Assembly (NCBI GenBank): GCA_017535945.1
Contig: JAFXTJ010000105.1
Location: 1 to 56,038 of the forward strand
From: Lachnospiraceae bacterium
GTDB taxonomy: Bacteria > Bacillota > Clostridia > Lachnospirales > Lachnospiraceae
DNA length: 56,038 bases
Reading direction: 5' to 3'
The translations under genes were made by a program, and so were the position numbers. Below are positions 36,300 through 43,991 of this stretch, piece after piece (positions within the stretch are counted from its first letter, which is position 1; each line of letters begins with the position of its first letter). The notes beneath the pieces are model-generated. The model saw nothing but the letters and a program-made list of their open reading frames with translations. It was not told the origin of the DNA and ran no database searches.

Positions 36300-37447
36300 A
36301 TCCCGTAGATACTCCTCACAGTCAAAGCGGTATCGCGTTCCACGGCGAGGATCTCCTCCACACCGGGTGAAGGGGCCGCCTCATGCCGCTCCATGGCGGC
36401 AGCGATCCCGTCCGTGATATCCGTAAATCCGATCTTCTTCTCCAGAAAGGCGCGCACGAGGACCTCGTTGGCCGCGTTGAACACCGTCGGCATGCTCCCG
36501 CCCGTCTTTGCCGCCTCAAGCGCGAGCGCAAGACCCGGGAAATTCTCCGTATCCGGCCGCTCAAAGGTGAGTCTCCCGAGCGCCGCGAGATCCAGCCGCT
36601 TCGTGTCCGCATGCCGCCTGTCGGGATAGAAGAGCGCGACCTGGATGGGGAGCTTCATGGTCGGGACCGAGAGCTGCGCGATCACGCTGCCGTCCTCATA
36701 CTGCACCATCGAATGGATGATGCTCTCGGGCTGCACGACGACCTCGATCCGGTCCGTGTCCACATCAAAGAGCCAGCCGGCTTCCATGACCTCCAACCCC
36801 TTGTTCACAAGGCTTGCGGAATCGATGGTGACCTTGGCACCCATATCCCAGTTGGGGTGTTTCAGGGCATCCTCCGGCCGCACCTGCTTCAGTTCCTCCC
36901 TGGTCCTGCCGCGGAACGGTCCGCCGGACGCCGTGAGCAGGATCTTCTCCAGCCGCTTCCCGGAATTGCCCATGAGACATTGCCAGATGGCGCTGTGCTC
37001 GCTGTCCACCGGGAGGATACGCACACCGTGCTCAGCGGCGAGCGGCATGATGAGATGCCCGGCGCAGACCAGGGTCTCCTTGTTGGCCAGCGCGATATCC
37101 TTGCCGCTTTCGATCGCGGCGATCGTAGGGCGGATGCCGATCATTCCGACCAGCGCCGTGAGGGTGATATCCGCTTCCTCAAGGCTTGCCGCGACGATGA
37201 GGCCGTCCATGCCGGAGAGGATCTCCACGCCGGTGCCGGCCGTCAGACGCTCCAGTTCCCGCGCCGCATCCTCCTCATACATGCACACGAGGCGGGGGTG
37301 ATAACGGCGGATCTGTTCCGCCATCAGCTCCGTATGAGACCTGGCAGCCAGCGCCACGATCTCCAGTTCATCCGCGTGTTCCGACACCACCTCCAGCGTC
37401 TGGGTGCCGATGGATCCCGTTGAACCAAGCAGCGCGATTTTCTTCAT
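36296..37447 (-). CDS. dxr: 1-deoxy-D-xylulose 5-phosphate reductoisomerase
   Basis: This 383-residue NADPH enzyme performs the first committed step of the MEP pathway. It shows the nucleotide-binding LLGSTGSIGTQTL, ALANKETLVCAG, PVDSEHSAIWQCL, ILTASGGPFRG and the MGAKVTIDSASLVNKGLE core. The ATG at 37447 has GGAGG 8 bases upstream and overlaps the cdsA stop. An in-frame ATG five codons upstream is less likely. Confidence 0.96.
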   Translation of the reverse strand: MKKIALLGSTGSIGTQTLEVVSEHADELEIVALAARSHTELMAEQIRRYHPRLVCMYEEDAARELERLTAGTGVEILSGMDGLIVAASLEEADITLTALVGMIGIRPTIAAIESGKDIALANKETLVCAGHLIMPLAAEHGVRILPVDSEHSAIWQCLMGNSGKRLEKILLTASGGPFRGRTREELKQVRPEDALKHPNWDMGAKVTIDSASLVNKGLEVMEAGWLFDVDTDRIEVVVQPESIIHSMVQYEDGSVIAQLSVPTMKLPIQVALFYPDRRHADTKRLDLAALGRLTFERPDTENFPGLALALEAAKTGGSMPTVFNAANEVLVRAFLEKKIGFTDITDGIAAAMERHEAAPSPGVEEILAVERDTALTVRSIYGI

Positions 37448-38265
37448 CCCAGGATCCTCCACAGGACGATGATGCAGAGATAGGCAAAGGGAGCCGCCGG
37501 GATCACGCTGTCAAACCGGTCCATGATGCCGCCGTGTCCCGGTATGATCCTGCCGAAATCCTTGATCTGATGATCTCTCTTGATCCCGGACGCGACCAGA
37601 TCGCCCAGCTGCGTGATCACGCTCTCGAGCGCGGTCGCGACGATAAAGAACGGGATCGTCCGGTAATCTCCGAGGATATATCCCATGATGAGGGAGAAGA
37701 CAAAACCCGCCAGGACCGAGCCCGCCACGCCGCCGATGGCTCCCTCCACGGTCTTCTTGGGAGAGAGAACGGGGGCCAGCTTGTGTCTGCCGAAGAACTT
37801 CCCGGCAAAAAAGGCCGAAGTGTCGCATATCCAGGCATTAAACGGGATCCAGGCGAAGTGATTTCCGTAGGGCTGTATGCGCAGCAGATAGATAAAGGAG
37901 AGCATACAGGGGACATAAAGGAAACAGAACAGGGACGCCGCGACCTCCCTGCTGTGAATGGCGGGAAACCGGAGCACATAAACAAAAAAAAGACCGAAGA
38001 CCACCAGCATGGCTGCGATGATAAACCAAGAGAGAGACCCCGTGATGAGCAGTCCGAGGTAGAGTGTTACGATCCCGGTGTAAACCGCGAGATCGGGCAG
38101 TGTGACTTTCTTTCCGTCCCGGTTCAGGCCCATGGCGCCCGCCACTTCTCTGTAGGCGATGACGGAGACCGCCAGGAGCGTCGCCCACAGGAGCGGCCCG
38201 CCCACAACAAGCACCACCGTCAGCACGACGCCGATGAGGACACCGCTGATCACACGTTTCTTCAT
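37444..38265 (-). CDS. cdsA: Phosphatidate cytidylyltransferase
   Basis: This 273-residue polytopic membrane enzyme makes CDP-diacylglycerol from phosphatidate and CTP. The CDS signature is complete, with SDTSAFFAGKFFGRHKL and the later LGDLVASGIKRDHQIKDFG, including the catalytic-type Asp residues. It overlaps uppS by 4 bases on one side and dxr on the other. Confidence 0.94.
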   Translation of the reverse strand: MKKRVISGVLIGVVLTVVLVVGGPLLWATLLAVSVIAYREVAGAMGLNRDGKKVTLPDLAVYTGIVTLYLGLLITGSLSWFIIAAMLVVFGLFFVYVLRFPAIHSREVAASLFCFLYVPCMLSFIYLLRIQPYGNHFAWIPFNAWICDTSAFFAGKFFGRHKLAPVLSPKKTVEGAIGGVAGSVLAGFVFSLIMGYILGDYRTIPFFIVATALESVITQLGDLVASGIKRDHQIKDFGRIIPGHGGIMDRFDSVIPAAPFAYLCIIVLWRILG

Positions 38266-38996
38266 GACTGTTCCCCGTTGTCCTTCAGCCCGCCGAATTT
38301 GCGGTTCCTGCCCGCGTAAGCCGCGATTGCATCCTCGAGCTCCTTCTTACCGAAATCCGGCCAGGCAACCGGTGTGAAATAAAACTCCGTATACGCGCAC
38401 TGCCACAGGAGGAAATTGGACAGGCGCTGCTCTCCCATCGTGCGGATCAGCAGATCCGGATCCGGAAGCCCGGCCGTATCAAGCGCACCGCCGATCACAT
38501 CGTCCGTGATCTCTTCGGGGGAGAGTTCCCCGCTTTGTACGCGCGCCGCCACCCGCCGCACCGCCCGGGTGATCTCGTCCCTGCTGCCGTAATTGATGGC
38601 GATCGTAAAGGTGAGTCCGGTATTGCCGGCCGTCGCCTCCTCGAGACGCTCAATACTCTCCAGCACATCGGCGGACAGCCTCGAGCGCTCGCCGATGACC
38701 TGACAGCGCACATTGTTCTTCATGCTCTTTTTGATGCTGCCCACGAGGTATTCCTTAAGCAGCTTCATCAGCGCCGCGACCTCTTCCTGCGGTCTTGACC
38801 AGTTCTCCGTGGAAAAGGCGTAGACCGTGAGATAACGGATCCCGAGATCGTCGGCGACCGACAGGATATCCTCTACCGCTTTGGCGCCGCGCAGATGCCC
38901 GGCATTGCGGGGCAGCCCGTGCGCTTTCGCCCAGCGCCCGTTGCCGTCAAGGATGATGGCCACATGCGCGGGGACATTGTGCTTATCGTCCGGCAC
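38262..38996 (-). CDS. uppS: Isoprenyl transferase (undecaprenyl diphosphate synthase)
   Basis: This 244-residue cis-prenyltransferase makes the C55 carrier for wall synthesis. It has HVAIILDGNGRWA with the catalytic Asp, the GHLRGAKAV region, VYAFSTENWSRP, and the C-terminal PDLLIRTMGEQRLSNFLLWQ motif. The start is GTG, with GGAG 9 bases upstream and frr ending 3 bases before it. Confidence 0.95.
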   Translation of the reverse strand: MPDDKHNVPAHVAIILDGNGRWAKAHGLPRNAGHLRGAKAVEDILSVADDLGIRYLTVYAFSTENWSRPQEEVAALMKLLKEYLVGSIKKSMKNNVRCQVIGERSRLSADVLESIERLEEATAGNTGLTFTIAINYGSRDEITRAVRRVAARVQSGELSPEEITDDVIGGALDTAGLPDPDLLIRTMGEQRLSNFLLWQCAYTEFYFTPVAWPDFGKKELEDAIAAYAGRNRKFGGLKDNGEQS

Positions 38997-38999
38997 GGC

Positions 39000-39551
39000 T
39001 CAGATCTCCATGAGTTCCTTGCTCTTCTCCTCGATGGCCTTGTCGATCTTCTTGCACATCTCCTCTGTCATCTTCTGGAGGCTGTCCTCGAGATCCGCGA
39101 TCTCGTCCTCGCTCACCTCGGAACCCTTTAACTTCTTTAAGGCATCATTGCCGTCGCGGCGGATATTGCGCACGGCGACCTTGGCATCCTCGCCCTTCTT
39201 GCGGATCTCCTTGGCCAGCTGCTTACGCCGGTCCTCGGTCAGTTCCGGGAACACGAGGCGGATCACACTGCCGTCATCGGAGGGAGTGATCCCGATATCG
39301 CTGGCCAGCAGCGCCTTGTTGATCTCCTTGAGCATCGTCTTGTCCCAGGGTGAGATCTGGATCATCCGCGCCTCGGGGACGGTGATATTGCCCACCTGCG
39401 CGATGGGGGTGGGGGTGCCGTAATAGTCTACGCGCACGCGGTCCAGCACATGGGGATTGGCGCGTCCCGCGCGGACCGCAGCAAGCTCGTCGGTCAGAAA
39501 ACGATAGGCCTTTTGCATCTTTTCATCGTATACCTTGATCCTCTCATCCAT
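39000..39551 (-). CDS. frr: Ribosome recycling factor
   Basis: This 183-residue factor splits post-termination ribosomes with EF-G. It has the usual length and the typical VRAGRANPHVLDRV, ITVPEARMIQISPWD and the helical LTEDRRKQLAKEIRKKGE segment. AAAGGAG lies upstream of the ATG. It sits between pyrH and uppS, the common bacterial order. Confidence 0.97.
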   Translation of the reverse strand: MDERIKVYDEKMQKAYRFLTDELAAVRAGRANPHVLDRVRVDYYGTPTPIAQVGNITVPEARMIQISPWDKTMLKEINKALLASDIGITPSDDGSVIRLVFPELTEDRRKQLAKEIRKKGEDAKVAVRNIRRDGNDALKKLKGSEVSEDEIADLEDSLQKMTEEMCKKIDKAIEEKSKELMEI

Positions 39552-39577
39552 CGCTAACGCTCCTTTGTTCCCCGTGA

Positions 39578-40273
39578 TCAGTCTATGGTTACCGTTGTGC
39601 CGTTGAATTCCCCGTGTGCCGCGCGGATGATGCTCTCCCGCTCCTGCAGGGCAAAGACTCTGAGCGGCATACGGTTTTCCTTGGCCAGGATCGATGCTGC
39701 CAGATCCAGGGCCTGAAGTCTCTTTTCGATGATCTCGTCAAGTGAGATCGTGTCGTAGCGCACCGCCTGCGGGTTCACAGCCGGATCGCTGTCATAGATC
39801 CCGTCCACTGCCTTGGCCAACAGGATCACATCCGCCTCCATCTCCACCGCGCGCAGCACCGCGCCCGTATCCGTGGAGAAATAGGGATGCCCGGTACCGC
39901 CGGCAAAGAACACCACGCGGCCCTCCGCCAGATACGTGTTGGCCAGATCCTTGGAGAAGAGCTCCGTAAAGGAACTGCAGGCAAAAGGTGTGAGCACGGC
40001 GGTCTTCATCCCCTCGCCGCGGAACATCTCGGAGACATAGATGGCGTTCATGACGGTCGCCAGCATCCCGATCTGGTCCGCCTTGACGCGGTCCACGGTA
40101 TCATTCTGCCTGCCGCGCCAGAAATTGCCGCCGCCGATGACGATGCCGCAGGCGCATCCCTCGTCGACGAGACGCTTTACCTGTCCGGCCACCTCGCGGA
40201 TCGTCGGATCGTCAAATCCCTTTTTCTTATCTCCGGCGAGTGCTTCGCCGCTGAGCTTCAAAAGTAATCGCAT
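39578..40273 (-). CDS. pyrH: UMP kinase
   Basis: This 231-residue amino-acid-kinase family enzyme phosphorylates UMP. It shows LLLKLSGEALAG, GIVIGGGNFWRG, ADQIGMLATVMNAI, the FFAGGTGHPYFSTDT signature and ILLAKAVDGIYDSDP. The ATG at 40273 has AGGAGG 8 bases upstream; a GTG two codons earlier would leave only 2 bases of spacing. In many Firmicutes rpsB and tsf precede pyrH, but here the neighbour is a bactofilin gene. Confidence 0.96.
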   Translation of the reverse strand: MRLLLKLSGEALAGDKKKGFDDPTIREVAGQVKRLVDEGCACGIVIGGGNFWRGRQNDTVDRVKADQIGMLATVMNAIYVSEMFRGEGMKTAVLTPFACSSFTELFSKDLANTYLAEGRVVFFAGGTGHPYFSTDTGAVLRAVEMEADVILLAKAVDGIYDSDPAVNPQAVRYDTISLDEIIEKRLQALDLAASILAKENRMPLRVFALQERESIIRAAHGEFNGTTVTID

Positions 40274-40314
40274 GATCACCGCCTCCTCATGCCGCCACGG
40301 TATCCGGTATCGTC

Positions 40315-41520
40315 TCAGCCGTCCAGTCCGTCAAAGAACGCCTGCGGATTGACCTCCGCATAGGACTGCGAGCACATGCCCTCGATCACGGCGCCGTTGT
40401 TGATCTGCACGGACTGGGACTTGATGTTGCCCATCACGATCGCCGTCGTATCAAGGACCACGGGGCCGTGGACATCGATATCGCCCTTCACGGCGCCTGC
40501 GATCACGGCGCTGTTGGCATAGATATTGCCGAGGATGACCGTGCTCTGTCCGATCTTGGCCGCACCCGAGGAACGTACCTCGCCGGTGATGCGTGCATTC
40601 TCCGCATAGATCTCGGCAGCGGTGAGGTTGCCCTCCAGGGCACCCGTCACATTGAGCTTGCCGCTGGCCGTTACATTACCGTTGATCTTGCCGATCACAT
40701 CGAGGGATCCGGATGTGGTGACATCACCGTCGATCCGCATGCCTGCGGTAATGACCGCGTTCTCATCCGTGGGTGCCGTGAGCTGCTTCATCTGTTCCAT
40801 TCTTTTTTCCTCCTGCTTCATCGTCTGTGTATCCGGGATCATCTCTGCCGCCGGTTCGCTGTATACGGGTTCCGTCGCTGCAACGGCAGCGCCGCTCAAT
40901 GCACTCTCCACGGTCGCGGTGTCCGCGCCGTCCACGCCGCCGAACTCCTCTTCCACCGCGATCGGAGCTTCCTCGACGGGAGTCATCGCCGCCGCGATCG
41001 CCTCATTCAGGACATCGGGCATCACCGGCTCTTCGGGCACCGCTTCCGTCGCGGCCGGCTCCGGTGCGGACTCCTCCAGTCCGGCCATGGAGAGCTGCTC
41101 ATACGACTCCTCTGCCGGTGCCTCCTCGGGCGCCTCTTCTTCCGCGTCCTGCGCCCCGAAATCCGCATCCAGTTCATCGATCCGCGAAAGCATGCTGTCC
41201 AGATCCACGCCCTCCAGGGACAGTTCCTGCTCCGCGGCAGCTCCGGTCCCGAGATCCGTTCCGGTCTCCGCCTCCAGTTCCCTGGCCTCATTGAAGACAT
41301 CCTCAATGGTCCGTCCGCCGGAATGCTCGGCATCGATCACGACACCGATATCCGTCGCGGGATCCGGCATGTCATCCAGATCGACAATGACCGGCTCCTC
41401 CGGCTCGGGCTCCTCCGCCTCCGCGGCCGCGAGCAGCGGGTCTTTGGCGGGATCGTCCGACGGCAGGATCGTGTTCACCGCCTGCGACAGATCATCCTTC
41501 AGTTCCGAAAAAAATCCCAT
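40315..41520 (-). CDS. Bactofilin-family polymer-forming protein with long acidic N-terminus
   Basis: This 401-residue protein has a C-terminal bactofilin beta-helix of about 130 residues, with repeating short strands (DGDVTTSGSLDVIGKINGNV, LEGNLTAAEIYAENARITGE, KGDIDVHGPVV). Bactofilins polymerise without nucleotide and scaffold wall enzymes or shape the cell. The first 250 residues are very acidic and Ala/Glu-rich and probably disordered, much longer than usual. GGAGG precedes the ATG. It lies between a polysaccharide deacetylase gene and pyrH, with gaps of 30 and 41 bases. Confidence 0.9.
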   Translation of the reverse strand: MGFFSELKDDLSQAVNTILPSDDPAKDPLLAAAEAEEPEPEEPVIVDLDDMPDPATDIGVVIDAEHSGGRTIEDVFNEARELEAETGTDLGTGAAAEQELSLEGVDLDSMLSRIDELDADFGAQDAEEEAPEEAPAEESYEQLSMAGLEESAPEPAATEAVPEEPVMPDVLNEAIAAAMTPVEEAPIAVEEEFGGVDGADTATVESALSGAAVAATEPVYSEPAAEMIPDTQTMKQEEKRMEQMKQLTAPTDENAVITAGMRIDGDVTTSGSLDVIGKINGNVTASGKLNVTGALEGNLTAAEIYAENARITGEVRSSGAAKIGQSTVILGNIYANSAVIAGAVKGDIDVHGPVVLDTTAIVMGNIKSQSVQINNGAVIEGMCSQSYAEVNPQAFFDGLDG

Positions 41521-41550
41521 ACTCCTTGACCTCCGTTCCTTCCTGTATGA

Positions 41551-42510
41551 TCAGTTCACCGTATGATGCACGGCAAAGGTATCCTCGTCGATGGGTGCAA
41601 ATACCGTATTGTCCATCTCCTGCACCGCCTCGATGATCATCGGCAGCGCCTCCAGCGTGGTCCTCTTCTCCTGCGCATCGTGCATCAGCACGACCGCGTT
41701 GTGAAACCTCGGGATCCCGCGGATCACATTATCGGCGATCTGCCACGTCCCGATGCTGCCGGACGCGTCGCCGCTGTCGACATTCCAGTCAAAATAGCGG
41801 ATATTCTCCCGGCCCAGATAATCGATCAGTTCCTGCATGTCCACGGAGGATGCCTTGTTGGAACTGCCACCCGGGAAGCGGTAGATCTTGCACCAGACCC
41901 CCGTGGTGTCGTAGAGGAAATTCTGCAGCTTATGCAGATCCGTCTGGAAGCTGTCCAGCGATTCGTAGACGGAACTGTAGCGGTGGGAGTAACTGTGCAT
42001 CGCCAGCGTGTGACCCTCCTCGACGATGCGGTTGTACAGCTGCGCATAGCGCTTATCGGGCTTGCCCGTCACAAAGAAGGTGGCCTTCACCCCGTAATCC
42101 GAGAGCGTCGACAGGATCTGGTCCGTGGAAGCGCTGGGTCCGTCATCAAAGGTCAGATAAACACGGCGGATGCCGTCCCATTCCTCTTCCTCATCCGCGT
42201 CCGCCTGCTCCTCTTCGGCCGAAGGTGCCTCAGCGGCACCGTTGCCCATGCCGCCCTCCGGGACCGCCGGCTGTTCCGCAGCGGGTTCCGCCTCGGCGAC
42301 CGCCGTCTCCGCCTCTGCCTGCCGCGCGTCGAAATGGTTCTTGTACCAGGTCAGTTCCTCCCTGCTCTTGTTCAGGGCATCCATCGCGCGGTCATAACGC
42401 ATCGCCAGCAGGAGGGAGATCATCACCGGGACAAGCACGGCCATTCCCACAGAGAAGAGGATCAGCTTGCGTAAAAACAGTACTCTCTTTTTTCTCGCTT
42501 CTTGTTCCAT
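41551..42510 (-). CDS. Membrane-anchored polysaccharide deacetylase (NodB/CE4-like)
   Basis: This 319-residue protein has an N-terminal TM anchor (about 10-35), an Ala/Glu-rich linker (about 60-110) and a NodB domain. The metal/catalytic motifs are visible as TFDDGPSASTDQ and HSYSHRYSS, with RFPGGSSNKAS as the third motif. It probably deacetylates peptidoglycan or another surface glycan. No clear ribosome binding site precedes the ATG. It is followed by the bactofilin gene, 30 bases on. Confidence 0.9.
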   Translation of the reverse strand: MEQEARKKRVLFLRKLILFSVGMAVLVPVMISLLLAMRYDRAMDALNKSREELTWYKNHFDARQAEAETAVAEAEPAAEQPAVPEGGMGNGAAEAPSAEEEQADADEEEEWDGIRRVYLTFDDGPSASTDQILSTLSDYGVKATFFVTGKPDKRYAQLYNRIVEEGHTLAMHSYSHRYSSVYESLDSFQTDLHKLQNFLYDTTGVWCKIYRFPGGSSNKASSVDMQELIDYLGRENIRYFDWNVDSGDASGSIGTWQIADNVIRGIPRFHNAVVLMHDAQEKRTTLEALPMIIEAVQEMDNTVFAPIDEDTFAVHHTVN

Positions 42511-42609
42511 ACGGAGTTTATTCTAACATAAATGATGTGCGCTTAAAAGACTTTATTGATATGCATTGATAAAAGTTACTATTCACATCCCCACCCGCAT
42601 GAGCAGAAT

Positions 42610-42639
42610 AAAAAACACCCGCGGTCTTCTGACCGCGGG
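42610..42639 (-). terminator. Terminator of cheY
   Basis: CCCGCGGTC and GACCGCGGG form a 9-bp stem with a 4-base loop (42618-42639). On the minus strand it is followed by TG and a run of six T. It lies 25 bases past the cheY stop, a classic intrinsic terminator. Confidence 0.9.
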
Positions 42640-42664
42640 CGCGGAATACCGGATGGTACGTGCT

Positions 42665-43027
42665 TCAGCCGATGGCCTTCTGTACCGCGGAAATGACGCG
42701 GTCCGCCTGGAACGGCTTGACGATGAAGTCCTTGGCACCGGCCTGAATGGACTCGATGACCATTGCCTGCTGACCCATCGCGGAGCACATGATGCATACC
42801 GCATTGGGATCCACCGCCTTGATGCCCTTGAGGGCGCCGATGCCGTCGAGCTCGGGCATCGTGATATCGAGCGTCACCAGATCAGGCTGGAGCTCCTTGA
42901 ATTTATCGATCGCCATCTGACCGTTTTCCGCCTCGCCGACAACCTCATAACCACCCTTGGTCAGGATGTCCTTGAGCATCATGCGCATGAACGCGGCATC
43001 GTCTGTGATCAGAATCTTCTTAGCCAT
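42665..43027 (-). CDS. cheY: Stand-alone CheY-type response regulator
   Basis: This 120-residue single receiver domain has the phosphorylation Asp in LVTLDITMPELDG, acidic residues DD in LITDDAAFMR, the conserved Ser in MCSAMG and the Lys in DFIVKPF. There is no output domain, so it acts by protein contact, most likely at the flagellar switch. The ATG at 43027 has AGGAGG 10 bases upstream. It has its own strong promoter and terminator. No kinase is nearby. Confidence 0.93.
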   Translation of the reverse strand: MAKKILITDDAAFMRMMLKDILTKGGYEVVGEAENGQMAIDKFKELQPDLVTLDITMPELDGIGALKGIKAVDPNAVCIMCSAMGQQAMVIESIQAGAKDFIVKPFQADRVISAVQKAIG

Positions 43028-43101
43028 AAATACCGTACCTCCTAAATCATCGAGCATGACAGAATCTCTGACATCTCAACGGACACTTACATACGTTTGA
43101 C

Positions 43102-43130
43102 ATTTTACAGGATAAGATTTCTTTTGTCAA
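43102..43130 (-). promoter_or_regulatory. Strong promoter of cheY
   Basis: The minus strand has a perfect TTGACA (43125-43130), 17 bases, then TAAAAT (43102-43107). It begins 4 bases past the radical SAM gene stop and points at cheY. The quality suggests constitutive SigA expression rather than a flagellar sigma factor. Confidence 0.8.
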
Positions 43131-43133
43131 CAT

Positions 43134-43991
43134 TCAAACATTGCCCGGAAGCACATCTTCCAAATACCTGCCCGCCGCCTCCGTAAGCCGCTCTATGACA
43201 GCGATCGGCGTGGGTTCCCCGGCGGTCATCCGGTAACGCGGAAAATATCTCGTGACATGCAGCACGATCTCAGGACTCACCGATGCCAGAAAAGCGGCTT
43301 CCTCCTCCATCTGCGCCTCATCGTCGTTGAGCCCCGGCACGATGAGGCTCGTGATCTCCGTATGGCAATGCCGCGCGCAGAGGCGGATGCTCTCCTTTAC
43401 GGTGTCGAGATCCCCGCCGAGGCGCCGGTAGCCCTCCTCCGTATAGCATTTCAGATCGATGTTTACCGCATCCGTCACCGGCAGAAGCTCCCGCCAGACA
43501 TGAGCGTTGACGCAGCCGTTGGTGACGATCACATTGACGAGGCCCGCCTCCCTGACGAGGCGCGACGTATCGCGCACGAATTCCCATCCCGTGAGTGGTT
43601 CGTTATAGGTGTAGGCGACACCGATGTTGCCCGCGCGCCGCGCATAGTCCACGGCCAGATCACACAACTGCTCCGGCGTGCAGGACTCCGCGGCATCCTC
43701 CCACGCACTCCCGTCCGGTGCCGTCTCCGCCTTGGAGATCTCGTGATTCTGGCAGAAGGGGCAGGCCATGTTGCAGCCGTAGCTCCCCACGGACAGGATC
43801 CTGCTGCCGGGGCGGAAACGGGCGAGCGGTTTCTTCTCGACCGGATCGATCGCGACCGAGGTGAGCCGTCCGTAGTTTAACGGGATCACCGCACCGTTTC
43901 TGCATCCCCTCACACCGCAGGCGCCGTTCTCTCCCTCATGCAGCACGCATCCCCGCGGACAGGTGTCACAGCGGACCGTCTCAGCGGTCAA
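43134..43991 (-). CDS. Radical SAM enzyme, AmmeMemoRadiSam / PflA-like group
   Basis: This 285-residue protein has an N-terminal Cys-rich segment (CDTCPRGCVLHEGENGACG) and the radical SAM cluster motif CNMACPFC (CxxxCxxC). The AYTYNEPLTGWEF and VTNGCVN segments, together with the N-terminal motif, are typical of the AmmeMemoRadiSam radical SAM proteins, whose partners are AMMECR1 and Memo proteins. Those partners are not in this window. The substrate is unknown. Its start overlaps the GH36 gene by 4 bases, so it is the third gene of a GH2-GH36 unit. Confidence 0.87.
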   Translation of the reverse strand: MTAETVRCDTCPRGCVLHEGENGACGVRGCRNGAVIPLNYGRLTSVAIDPVEKKPLARFRPGSRILSVGSYGCNMACPFCQNHEISKAETAPDGSAWEDAAESCTPEQLCDLAVDYARRAGNIGVAYTYNEPLTGWEFVRDTSRLVREAGLVNVIVTNGCVNAHVWRELLPVTDAVNIDLKCYTEEGYRRLGGDLDTVKESIRLCARHCHTEITSLIVPGLNDDEAQMEEEAAFLASVSPEIVLHVTRYFPRYRMTAGEPTPIAVIERLTEAAGRYLEDVLPGNV

